A stretch of DNA of 64,000 bases from NCBI RefSeq assembly GCF_000938255.1, contig NZ_JYMR01000028.1, positions 1 to 64,000 on the forward strand, in the 5' to 3' direction. A model generated the notes under the pieces. That model was given only the letters and a program-made list of their open reading frames with translations, ran no database searches and was not told the DNA's origin. This stretch comes from Bradyrhizobium sp. LTSP849 (lineage in GTDB: Bacteria > Pseudomonadota > Alphaproteobacteria > Rhizobiales > Xanthobacteraceae). Below, piece by piece: positions 53,159-61,304 of the stretch. The position numbers were made by a program, and so were the translations under genes. Numbering within the stretch: the first letter of the stretch is position 1; the number at the start of each line of letters is the position of its first letter.

Positions 53159-54091
53159 TCAGCGCGTGGCCGCAATTCTGGCGCGGAAGCTCGTCTGCCC
53201 CTGCATGATCTTGTCGAGCAGCGCGTCGAGCGCCCAGAAGCGCTCGCGGATGTCGAAGTCGACGGTCCGGCTGCGGACGCATGAGAACGTGCCGAGCCGC
53301 TGATGATACAGCTTCGCCAGCTTGGGATATCCCATCGGCTCAGCCATCGCCGCGAGCGCGAGGTAGACGGAGAGATCGTCCGCGAGAGCCGGATGCCTGG
53401 AGCTGTCGGTCAGCAGCCACTTGTAGAGGTCGGGGTGAAAGTTCGTGAACACGCCGGTGAAGCCGGCGGATCCGGATTTGATGGCGTCAAAGGCAATCGC
53501 CGCGTTGGCGTTGACGATGGCGAGGGAGGAATTCTTCGTCAGCGCCACGCGGCGCTTCACGGTCTCGAGATCGCACGACACGTCCTTGAGAATCGCGAAA
53601 CGCCCGCTCTCGGCGCAGAACGTCAGCTCGTCGTCGGACAGCAGCCGGCGGAACGGCGCCGGACATTCGTAGAGGCCGAGCGGAAGATCGGCGGGGAGCG
53701 CATCGAGCAGGCCGCGCAGATTATCCATGAAGACCGTGCCGCCCTGCCCCCTCGGATCGAACCGGTTCGTGACCAGGACCAATCCGTCCACGCCGGTTGC
53801 GGCGATGGAGGTCAGCTCGGCCACTTGATCGTCACGCGATTCACTGACGTGGCCGGACGCAATCACAGGCACCCGGCCCGCCGCCTGTCGCACGACGAAA
53901 CGAGCCAGCGCGACGCGCTCATCGAGGCTGAGGGCCTGCATCTCGCTCGACTGGGCGACGGCAAACAGCGCATCCGCGCCATTGGCAATGTACCATTCGA
54001 TGAGGTTCTCGAGGCCCGCATAGTCGATCGCGTCGGCTTCGGTGAACGGTGTCAGCATCACGGGAATGATGCCTTTGATGGTTGCAGTCAC
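53159..54091 (-). CDS. DapA/NanA-family aldolase or dehydratase
   Basis: The protein has 310 residues from GTG 54091, with GGGAG seven bases upstream. It is a TIM-barrel Schiff-base enzyme: Lys169 in FAILKDVSCD and Tyr141 in LGLYECPAP are the catalytic pair. The usual G-T-T-G-E block reads AQSSEMQAL, so it is not a DapA for lysine synthesis but one of the sugar-acid or pyruvate aldolases. It follows the solute-binding protein gene on the same strand with 94 bases between, so it likely acts on the imported compound. Confidence 0.85.
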   Translation of the reverse strand: MTATIKGIIPVMLTPFTEADAIDYAGLENLIEWYIANGADALFAVAQSSEMQALSLDERVALARFVVRQAAGRVPVIASGHVSESRDDQVAELTSIAATGVDGLVLVTNRFDPRGQGGTVFMDNLRGLLDALPADLPLGLYECPAPFRRLLSDDELTFCAESGRFAILKDVSCDLETVKRRVALTKNSSLAIVNANAAIAFDAIKSGSAGFTGVFTNFHPDLYKWLLTDSSRHPALADDLSVYLALAAMAEPMGYPKLAKLYHQRLGTFSCVRSRTVDFDIRERFWALDALLDKIMQGQTSFRARIAATR

Positions 54092-54124
54092 AGATCAGCT
54101 CCCGAGCTGTTGAAATCGTTGACA

Positions 54125-54166
54125 GGCAGGAGCCTGCCGCTCACGCGTCTTTGCAACGCGTGAGCG
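54125..54166. other. Tandem intercistronic hairpins
   Basis: GGCAGG/CCTGCC (54125-54138) is followed at once by an eleven-base stem CGCTCACGCGT/ACGCGTGAGCG (54138-54166) with a seven-base loop. They stand between the binding-protein stop and the aldolase start. Such structures protect upstream mRNA and would favour high binding-protein levels over the aldolase. Confidence 0.5.
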
Positions 54167-54185
54167 TAACTGTTCGGGCTGGCGA

Positions 54186-55583
54186 TCAATTGCCGGCCAC
54201 TTCCTTGATGCGCGCGATCATGTCGTCGACGGCCTTTTCGACCGGCACCTTGTTGGTGACGATGGCGTTCACCGCCTTGATCCAGACGTTCTCGTTGTAG
54301 AGCGTGGTGAACTTGTAGTTCTTGCTCATCTCATAACCACCGACGCCGGCGAAAAACTGGTCGCGCTCGGCGCGGCGATGCACGTCGCCGTCCCAGAAGG
54401 CGGATTTCTGGCCGGCGACCTTGACCGGGAACCAGCGGCCGAGCGCGCCTTCGACATAGGGCTGGAGGTTTTCGTCGCGCAACAGGAACGAGACGAACTC
54501 CTTGGCCCGCTCCTTGTTCTTGGCCTGCTCGAAGATCAGGCCGATCACCACGGACGCGCGGGTATGGACCGGCGTGCCATCCGGCTTGTTGGGCCAGACC
54601 ATGGTGCGGATGCGCTCGTAATAGTTCTTCTTCGCCTCCTCCCGCTGCTCGGCAGTGAGCGTCTCGTTGTTGGCGTCGTCCAGCCATTTGCCGGGCACTG
54701 AAATCGTCGAATTGTGGGTAATGATCGTCGTCTTGTTGTGGAAGGCGACGTTGTTGTCGGGATCCTTCCAGCTCGTCGCCGATTGCGGCGTGCAGCCTTT
54801 CGCAGAGATCTCGATATAGTCCTTCATGGCGGCAACGAGGCCCGCCTTCACCTTGGGATCGTCGACCAGCAGCTTGCCGTTGTCGTCGACCAGCACGACG
54901 TTATAGGCGTCCATGAACACCAGGAACGAGATGAAACTGTCGGTGGCGTCGACGCCCATCGGATGGCCGATGCCATAGATGCGCTTGCCGGACGCCTTGC
55001 GCACGGCTGGCTGCGCCTTGTCGCACCAGAACGACCAGAAGCCCTTCCAGTCTTTCGGGATGTCGGCCTCATTGAGACCTCCCTCCTCGAGCATGTCCTT
55101 CCAATAGTGCAGATGCAGCGTCGCCTGCTTCAACGGGAAGGCGTAGTAGGCCTTCGCCTTGGTCTTGTCGTTGTAGAGCATGACCGTTTCGAGCGAAGCC
55201 GGCGTGAACTCGCCCTTGATCGGCTCGAGGATGGAGCCGATATCCACCAGCTTGCCTTCGGACGCCCATTTGCCGGCGCCCTGGAAATGGTAGGTGTCCG
55301 CATAGCTGACGTCGGGCGGACTGCCCGCATCGAGCGCCGCCACCAGCTTCGGCATCATGTCCTGCGTCGCATATTGCGACAGCTCGACCTTGACCCCGGT
55401 CTTGGCCTCGAACTTCTTGATGACGGCGAGCAGCGCGTCTTCCTCGGCCTTGTAGTAGCCCTTGTTCCACCAGACGACGAGCTTCTCCTCAGCCGCTGCC
55501 GGGCTCGCCGTCCCCATCATGGGCGCGAGCAGAGCAACCGCCATCGAACAGTTTCTGACCCACCGCAAAAGGCTATTCCGCAT
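54186..55583 (-). CDS. Family 1 extracellular solute-binding protein (CUT1 type), orphan
   Basis: The 465-residue protein has a signal peptide (CSMAVALLAPMMGTASPAAA) and a mature start EEKLVVWWNKGYYKAEEDAL of the maltose/sn-glycerol-3-phosphate binding class. AGSPPDVSYADTYHFQGAGK is the typical ligand-domain block. No permease or ATPase gene is near, so the transporter parts must lie elsewhere or be shared. A LacI regulator and a palindromic operator are upstream. Ligand likely a sugar or oligosaccharide. Confidence 0.88.
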   Translation of the reverse strand: MRNSLLRWVRNCSMAVALLAPMMGTASPAAAEEKLVVWWNKGYYKAEEDALLAVIKKFEAKTGVKVELSQYATQDMMPKLVAALDAGSPPDVSYADTYHFQGAGKWASEGKLVDIGSILEPIKGEFTPASLETVMLYNDKTKAKAYYAFPLKQATLHLHYWKDMLEEGGLNEADIPKDWKGFWSFWCDKAQPAVRKASGKRIYGIGHPMGVDATDSFISFLVFMDAYNVVLVDDNGKLLVDDPKVKAGLVAAMKDYIEISAKGCTPQSATSWKDPDNNVAFHNKTTIITHNSTISVPGKWLDDANNETLTAEQREEAKKNYYERIRTMVWPNKPDGTPVHTRASVVIGLIFEQAKNKERAKEFVSFLLRDENLQPYVEGALGRWFPVKVAGQKSAFWDGDVHRRAERDQFFAGVGGYEMSKNYKFTTLYNENVWIKAVNAIVTNKVPVEKAVDDMIARIKEVAGN

Positions 55584-55653
55584 TGTCGTTTCCTCTCCGT
55601 CCCAGCCCAGCGAGGGGCCCGCCGGTTGCTCTTTATGGCTTTCAAAACGGGCC

Positions 55654-55682
55654 CATGTAAGCGCTTACATGCAAGCTGTCAA
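55654..55682 (-). promoter_or_regulatory. Promoter with perfect LacI-type operator
   Basis: On the minus strand a perfect TTGACA (55677-55682) is followed after 17 bases by TACATG (55654-55659, three of six). The 16-base perfect palindrome ATGTAAGCGCTTACAT (55655-55670) covers the spacer and the -10 region, an ideal place for repression by the LacI-family protein encoded next to it. The binding-protein start is 71 bases downstream. Confidence 0.65.
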
Positions 55683-55748
55683 GCGACCCTCTTGCAGAGC
55701 CTTTGCGCGCTTATCGAAAGGACGGAATTTGCCGCGGTTGTTCGGGGC

Positions 55749-56804
55749 TTAACGGCCCGTTGCCTTGCCGGCGCTTTCCCGGATTTTCAGATCGGGCACG
55801 ATTTCTCGGGACTGCGCCTGCCCTTGCTCGCCTGCGATCACAGCGAGGAGCTCGTTGGCTGCCAATATACCGATCTGCTGGTTGTCGACCTTCATCGTCG
55901 TGAGCCTGGGAGAAAAGCGCGATGAAATCGCAAGATCATCGAAGCCGGTAATCGAAAAATCCCTGGGCGCTTCCAGGCCGCATTCCCGCGCGGCCATCAA
56001 CGCACCGAGCGCCAGATTGTCATTGCCGCAAACAATTGCGGTCGGCCGGGCGTCGATCGCTTGCGCCATCAATCTCGCAAAGCTCGCCGCCCCGAATTCC
56101 AGCGTCGAGGGGCCCATCATCAAATCCTGAGCGGGAATCTCCAGTCCTGCGGCCGCGAGCGCGTCCCTGATGCCGCCAAGCCTTTCCCTTACGCGGTCAT
56201 TGTTGGCGTCGGGCTGAAAGATGGCGGCAAATCGACGATGGCCCAGGGACAACAAATGGCTGGTGATCCGATTGAAGGCGGCGCGATTGTCAAAGCCGAT
56301 GCACGGGTGCGACGACAGCTTGTTGTAGGAGTAGGTCACGACATAGGGAATGCCGCGCGCGTTGAGCGCGTCAAACAGCTCGGGAGGATGATTTTCACCG
56401 ACGACCGCAAGCGCTTCCACACCCCGCGCAAGCATTGCGTCGGCCTGCCGCAGCCCTTCTTTCGGATCATAGTTCGAGCAGCCCAGGAAGAGCGTGAAGC
56501 CGCGTTCGCTGAAGACGGTCTGCATGCCGCTGATCTGGTGGGCAAAGATTTCGTTGTCGAGCGTCGGTATGATGGCGCCTGCGATATGGGTCCTGCGCGA
56601 GGCCAACGCCCTTCCGGCAGCATTCGGAATCCAGCTCAGGGCGCGTGCTGCCTCCTTGACCCGTTGTTTGACCTCTTCGGAGACTTTCCCGGGCTCGTTG
56701 AAGGCGCGCGATACGGTCGCGGTCGAGACATTGGCCTTGCGGGCAACCTCCTCAAGCTTGACGCGGCCGCTTCCTCCGCGCGCTCTCTTTGAACCAGCTA
56801 CCAT
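55749..56804 (-). CDS. LacI-family transcriptional regulator
   Basis: The protein has 351 residues from ATG 56804; a TTG at 56834 would add ten residues. The LacI helix-turn-helix VKLEEVARKANVSTATVSRA with the hinge helix AAGRALASRRT is intact, followed by the sugar-binding domain (GAIIPTLDNEIFAHQISGMQ). It is transcribed in the same direction as the orphan binding-protein gene and ends 166 bases before it, so it probably controls that gene through the palindrome at 55655-55670. Confidence 0.9.
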   Translation of the reverse strand: MVAGSKRARGGSGRVKLEEVARKANVSTATVSRAFNEPGKVSEEVKQRVKEAARALSWIPNAAGRALASRRTHIAGAIIPTLDNEIFAHQISGMQTVFSERGFTLFLGCSNYDPKEGLRQADAMLARGVEALAVVGENHPPELFDALNARGIPYVVTYSYNKLSSHPCIGFDNRAAFNRITSHLLSLGHRRFAAIFQPDANNDRVRERLGGIRDALAAAGLEIPAQDLMMGPSTLEFGAASFARLMAQAIDARPTAIVCGNDNLALGALMAARECGLEAPRDFSITGFDDLAISSRFSPRLTTMKVDNQQIGILAANELLAVIAGEQGQAQSREIVPDLKIRESAGKATGR

Positions 56805-57031
56805 CCCGGCCACGGTTGAATGCTTTTTGATCAATGCCTTGCCATGGTAGTGATAGCCATGCGGGTCCTCAACGAAAATCTCTTAGCGTGAACACTGGGT
56901 GTCGAAAATCACCCGAAGACGACATTTCCGGCAGCGCACGCTCGTGCTGGCCTGCCGACACGCGGCGTGATAATCGGCAGCGCACAAAACGCTTTGGATG
57001 AATGGCGTTCAACCAACGGAAGCCAAGCACG

Positions 57032-58441
57032 ATGTCGGATGCGCTGATGAATATCTCGCCGGTCGATGGCCGGTACGAACGCTACACGGCGCCGCTGCGC
57101 CAGATCATGAGCGAATTCGGCCTCATCAAATACCGTGTCGAGGTCATGGTGCGCTACGTCCTGGCGCTCGGCGCGCACGCGGACATTCCGTTCCAACTCA
57201 ACCAGGCCGAGGCCAAGGCGGTCGAAGGCATCATCCATGCATTCGTGCAGGACGACGCCCTCTCGATCAAGCAGCTCGAGACCAAGGGCTGGAACGGCAT
57301 CCTCGCCACCAACCATGATGTGAAGTCGTGCGAGCTGTGGCTGCGGTGGAAATTCGCCCAGATCGGCCTCGGCGGGGCCGTGGAATGGATCCATTTCGGC
57401 TGCACGTCGGAAGACGTCAACAACATCGCCTATGGGCTGATGCTGCGAGACGCCGTCGATGCGCTGATGCAGCCGCTCGGGCTCGCCGTAGCGTGGATTA
57501 AGGATTCCGCGAGCGACTGCGCCAGCATGCCGATGCTTTCGCGCACGCACGGCCAGCCCGCCACGCCGACCACGCTCGGCAAGGAGTTCGCGATATTCGA
57601 GGAGCGCCTGCGCCGGCAGATCCAGCAGATTGGCGCATTGAAGCTGTCGCTCAAACTCAATGGCGCCTCCGGCAATTACGCGGCGATGCACGCGGCGTTT
57701 CCGAATATCGATTGGCCTCAATTCGCGCAGGCGTTCATCGAAAACGGCACGTATCTGCGCAAGGGTGCCCACGTCTCGTTCTCGTTCAATCCGCTCACCA
57801 CGCAGATCGAGCCGCACGACACCTATGCCGAGCTCTTCGCAGTCCTCATGCGCATCAACACCATCCTGGTGGATTTCACCCAGGACATGTGGCGCTACAT
57901 CAGCGACGACTGGATCGTGCAGAAGCCGATCGCCGGCGAAGTCGGCTCGTCCGCGATGCCGCACAAGGTCAATCCGATCAACTTCGAGAACGCGGAGGGC
58001 AATCTTCAGATCGCCAACTGGCTGATGGAGGGCTGCTGCCGGAAGCTTCCGGTGTCCCGGATGCAGCGCGATCTCTCAGACTCGACCGTCGCGCGCGTCT
58101 TCGGCACGATCTTCGGGCACTGCATCGTCGGATATGAGAATCTGCGCGCGGGCATGAAGAAGGTCTCGCCGAATGCCGAGAAGATCCGCCTCGCACTCGT
58201 CGCGCATCCCGAAGTGCTCGCCGAGGCCTACCAGACGATCCTGCGCAGCAAGGGCTACCCGAACGCCTACGATGCGCTCAAATCGCTCTCGCGTGGCGCG
58301 AAGATTACGCTCACCGATCTGCATGCGTTCGTCGATGGGCTCGACCCGGAATTCGTCGATGCCGAGACCAAGCAGCGAATGAAGGACATCACGCCGGATA
58401 CATATGTCGGCCTTGCCCCGTCTCTCGTGCGCGCAGGTTGA
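57032..58441 (+). CDS. purB: Adenylosuccinate lyase (E. coli-type)
   Basis: The protein has 469 residues from ATG 57032; an in-frame ATG at 57002 is possible. The start ALMNISPVDGRYERYTAPLR, the general-acid His in LSRTHGQPATPTTLGKE near 172 and the fumarase-superfamily signature GSSAMPHKVNPINFENAEGN near 305 are all those of the 456-residue E. coli PurB, not of the 430-residue B. subtilis type usual in alphaproteobacteria. It cleaves SAICAR and adenylosuccinate in purine synthesis. A second, short PurB elsewhere in the genome is likely. Confidence 0.92.
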   Translation: MSDALMNISPVDGRYERYTAPLRQIMSEFGLIKYRVEVMVRYVLALGAHADIPFQLNQAEAKAVEGIIHAFVQDDALSIKQLETKGWNGILATNHDVKSCELWLRWKFAQIGLGGAVEWIHFGCTSEDVNNIAYGLMLRDAVDALMQPLGLAVAWIKDSASDCASMPMLSRTHGQPATPTTLGKEFAIFEERLRRQIQQIGALKLSLKLNGASGNYAAMHAAFPNIDWPQFAQAFIENGTYLRKGAHVSFSFNPLTTQIEPHDTYAELFAVLMRINTILVDFTQDMWRYISDDWIVQKPIAGEVGSSAMPHKVNPINFENAEGNLQIANWLMEGCCRKLPVSRMQRDLSDSTVARVFGTIFGHCIVGYENLRAGMKKVSPNAEKIRLALVAHPEVLAEAYQTILRSKGYPNAYDALKSLSRGAKITLTDLHAFVDGLDPEFVDAETKQRMKDITPDTYVGLAPSLVRAG

Positions 58442-58468
58442 CGGGCGACGCGGACTGGCTCCTGTCGT

Positions 58469-60016
58469 CTACGGCACGTCGCGCCAACGCATCGGGAGAA
58501 TGCCGTTCTGTCGGAAACTGCCGAGGAAACCGAAGCGGGCGGCTTGCGGATTGGGGCGGGCCTCGACCGTCGTGCCGAGGATCTGCACGACGTCTGTCTC
58601 GTCATAGACCGGCCAGGACGGCAGACCAGGCCCGTTGGGATTCCCACGCATCGCGAAATTGACCCAATAGCCCATGATCGTCTGCGCCAGAGCGCGGTCC
58701 GCCTCATTCGGTGACGTGGTGCTGCCGATCACCCGTTGCGGCGTCAACGTGCCGAAGACAAAGGGTATCTCGGTGACGTGCGACGCAATCGGCGTGTAGG
58801 GCGACGTATAGTTGAAGTGGTAGCCGTAGACCGGCGCGAGACGGCTTGCCCGATGCAGCCGCAGCCACTGCCAGCACTGCTCGCCGACCACGATGTCGCC
58901 CGTGAGCGCGGCGGCAGACGCCTTGGCTTGTGCGTCGGTGTCCGCGGGGTAGATTTTAAGAAAATCAGGTAGCCGTTCCCTGCCGAACATCTTCTCCGCC
59001 GAGTTGCAAAAAGCTTGCGCCGATTGAGCGGGGAGTGATTGCGACATGAAAGGAAATTCCTCCGCGCTGTTCCAGCCGGCCAGCAAGGGGATATGCATCT
59101 GCTCCCCGCGGAGGAAGCGTTGCGCGGGCACATCAGGCACCACATCATGATCGATACTTGGTGAGAAGGACGCTGTGACGTGGTCGAGCTCGAAGCTCCA
59201 GGGTGCGGCTGCGTTCAACTGTTCGGCCGGCATGGCGCGCAAGGCTGCGATCGACCCATCGCCTTGCTGACGCGCGAGAGCCACGCCGCGTGCGCGAGCT
59301 TCTTCGAAATTTTGGAGTGGTCCGTGCCGGCCATCCCAGAATGCGCCGCTTTCGCCGATGGCTTTGTGAAAGAGTCCATGCGCGAGCGGCGACGCCATCA
59401 AGATACCGACGGCCATGGCGCCGGCGGATTCACCGAACAGTGTGACGTTGTCGGGATCGCCGCCAAAGGCGGCGATATTGGCTTGGACCCAGCGTAACGC
59501 TGCGAGTTGATCTTGCAGGCCGTAATTGCCCGATGGCGCTTCCGCGTCGAGATCGGGATGGGCGAGAAAGCCGAAGATGCCGAGGCGATAGTTGAAGCTG
59601 ACGACTACGACACCTTTCGCTGCCAATGGCCCACCATCGGTCGCGGGATTGGCCGAGGAGCCGAACTGAAAACCTCCGCCGTGAATCCACACCATCACGG
59701 GCCGCTTCTCGTCTGCCTGTTTCGCGGCGGTCCAGACATTGAGCGTGAGGCAATCCTCAGCGCGCGGCCCCGGCCGAGGATCATTTTCGAGCGCCGAAAG
59801 ACAGCCCGCGCCAAATGTCAGCGCATCGCGCACACCGGTCCAGGGCGCCGGCGGCTGCGGTGCACACCAACGCAACGGCCCGACCGGTGGCGCGGCATAC
59901 GGGATGCCCTTGAACGCCAGCACGCCGCTGAGATCTCGGCGCTCACCACGCACCTCACCGGCTTGCGTGCGAACCTGTCGGCCCAGTTCGGCTGCTTTCG
60001 TCATCAAGGCATGCAC
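58469..60016 (-). CDS. Type B carboxylesterase/lipase family protein
   Basis: This is a 515-residue protein from GTG 60016, with AGGAGG seven bases upstream. The nucleophile is Ser197 in LFGESAGAMAVGILMA, the oxyanion site is HGGGFQFGS, and the N-terminal GVRDALTFGAGCLSALEND block is typical of type B esterases. It has no signal peptide. It is divergent from an AraC regulator with an 89-base gap and converges on purB. The ester substrate is unknown. Confidence 0.9.
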   Translation of the reverse strand: MHALMTKAAELGRQVRTQAGEVRGERRDLSGVLAFKGIPYAAPPVGPLRWCAPQPPAPWTGVRDALTFGAGCLSALENDPRPGPRAEDCLTLNVWTAAKQADEKRPVMVWIHGGGFQFGSSANPATDGGPLAAKGVVVVSFNYRLGIFGFLAHPDLDAEAPSGNYGLQDQLAALRWVQANIAAFGGDPDNVTLFGESAGAMAVGILMASPLAHGLFHKAIGESGAFWDGRHGPLQNFEEARARGVALARQQGDGSIAALRAMPAEQLNAAAPWSFELDHVTASFSPSIDHDVVPDVPAQRFLRGEQMHIPLLAGWNSAEEFPFMSQSLPAQSAQAFCNSAEKMFGRERLPDFLKIYPADTDAQAKASAAALTGDIVVGEQCWQWLRLHRASRLAPVYGYHFNYTSPYTPIASHVTEIPFVFGTLTPQRVIGSTTSPNEADRALAQTIMGYWVNFAMRGNPNGPGLPSWPVYDETDVVQILGTTVEARPNPQAARFGFLGSFRQNGILPMRWRDVP

Positions 60017-60105
60017 GGTCGTACCTCCTGTTGACCGAGATCTATCGACTTTTGCGTGCGATTAATTTACTTGTTATTGCATTCGATCGCTAAAAACCGT
60101 CAAAG

Positions 60106-60963
60106 ATGAGACAGCCTCTGCGTTACCCTTGGCTCGACCTGGACGTGGACGACCGGTCCGCGCCGGTCATTGCCGTGCGCGTTGATTCAGACGGGTCGAA
60201 AGGAGAGGTGCCGGACCACAGCCATCGCAAGGGACAACTCGTGGTCTCGCTCGGAGGCGGCGTCACCTGTCGCGTCGCGAGCGGCCTGTGGATGGTGCCA
60301 CCGCATTGCGCGGTCTGGATTCCCAGCGGCATGGCGCACAGCAATCGCGCCACCACAAATGCGCGGCTGTTCTTCATCTACATCGAGGCGGAGCTGGTCG
60401 ATCTGCCGGATCGGTGCTGCACCATTTCGATCTCGCCATTGCTGCGCGAATTGATCGTCGAACTATCCGACGGCATGCAGCATGACGGCGCGCGGAGGGA
60501 GCGCCTGATCAGCGTGCTGCTCGGCGAGTTGCCGCGCATGCCCCTCCAGCAGCTGCATTTGCCGCTCTCGACCGAGCCGCGTGTGAAGCGCATCGCCGCA
60601 GCGTTGGCGGACAATCCCGCGGACCGTCGCACGTTGGCGGAATGGGCCAACCGCGTCGCGCTCAGCGAAAGCAGTCTTGCACGTCTCGTGGTCAAGGAGA
60701 CCGGCCTGACCTTCGGACGCTGGCGTCAGCAACTGCACTTGATCGTCGCCATCCGGGAGCTGGCCTCGGGTGCGAGCGTGCAGCAGGTTTCGGCCGATCT
60801 CGGTTATGAATCGGTGACGGCCTTTATCACGATGTTCAAAAAGGCGCTTGGAAAACCGCCGGCGAAATATCTCAGCAGTGTCGCACAAGAGGCCCGATCA
60901 TACGCACCCGTTGATCAGGTGCCGCACCCGTCGAAGGATCGTCGGACGCCGATGCGGCGTTGA
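60106..60963 (+). CDS. AraC-family regulator with N-terminal cupin
   Basis: The 285-residue protein has a cupin-type effector domain at about residues 20-110 (DHSHRKGQLVVSLGGGVTCR, VPPHCAVWIPSGMAHSNRAT) and two AraC helix-turn-helix units at about 168-265 (LAEWANRVALSESSLARLVV, QQVSADLGYESVTAFITMFK). It is divergent from the carboxylesterase gene and is its likely regulator. Confidence 0.9.
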   Translation: MRQPLRYPWLDLDVDDRSAPVIAVRVDSDGSKGEVPDHSHRKGQLVVSLGGGVTCRVASGLWMVPPHCAVWIPSGMAHSNRATTNARLFFIYIEAELVDLPDRCCTISISPLLRELIVELSDGMQHDGARRERLISVLLGELPRMPLQQLHLPLSTEPRVKRIAAALADNPADRRTLAEWANRVALSESSLARLVVKETGLTFGRWRQQLHLIVAIRELASGASVQQVSADLGYESVTAFITMFKKALGKPPAKYLSSVAQEARSYAPVDQVPHPSKDRRTPMRR

Positions 60964-60988
60964 TATTGATGGAATGCAGCGGAGCTTC

Positions 60989-61063
60989 TGGCTGGGGCGG
61001 GAGGGATCGAACCTCCGAATGGCGGAATCAAAATCCGCTGCCTTACCACTTGGCTACGCCCCA
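60989..61063 (-). tRNA. tRNA-Gln (anticodon TTG)
   Basis: On the minus strand the gene runs from 61063 to 60989 including an encoded CCA (60989-60991). The acceptor stem TGGGGCG/CGCCCCA, D-arm region, anticodon stem GCGGA/TCCGC with loop TTTTGAT (anticodon TTG, Gln) and T-arm GGAGG/CCTCC with TTCGATC are complete. It lies alone between the AraC gene and the acyl-CoA dehydrogenase gene; no integrase is near. Confidence 0.97.
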
Positions 61064-61304
61064 ACAGGCGACCCGGGGAACGGCGGAAGAACCGGCTGCC
61101 GCAGATTCCCGTTGGTCGCAGCCGGTCTATAGGGAGCGGCGCAGCATTTCAACCGCCTGGAGGGGCAAAATACCACAGGCCGGGGCCGGCTCCCGCCGCA
61201 CTCGGGTGTCGTCCCGGCCATGGTCCGGTCCCGGCCCTCCCGGCAGTTGAGACCTCCGCCGTTTCATGGGAATACGGCGCCAATGATGTCCTCGGGAGTG
61301 AGCC

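Noticed and set aside
60989..61063. tRNA-Gln as an integration site of a genomic island
   Set aside because: No integrase gene, no partial tRNA copy and no change of composition is seen on either side within the window.
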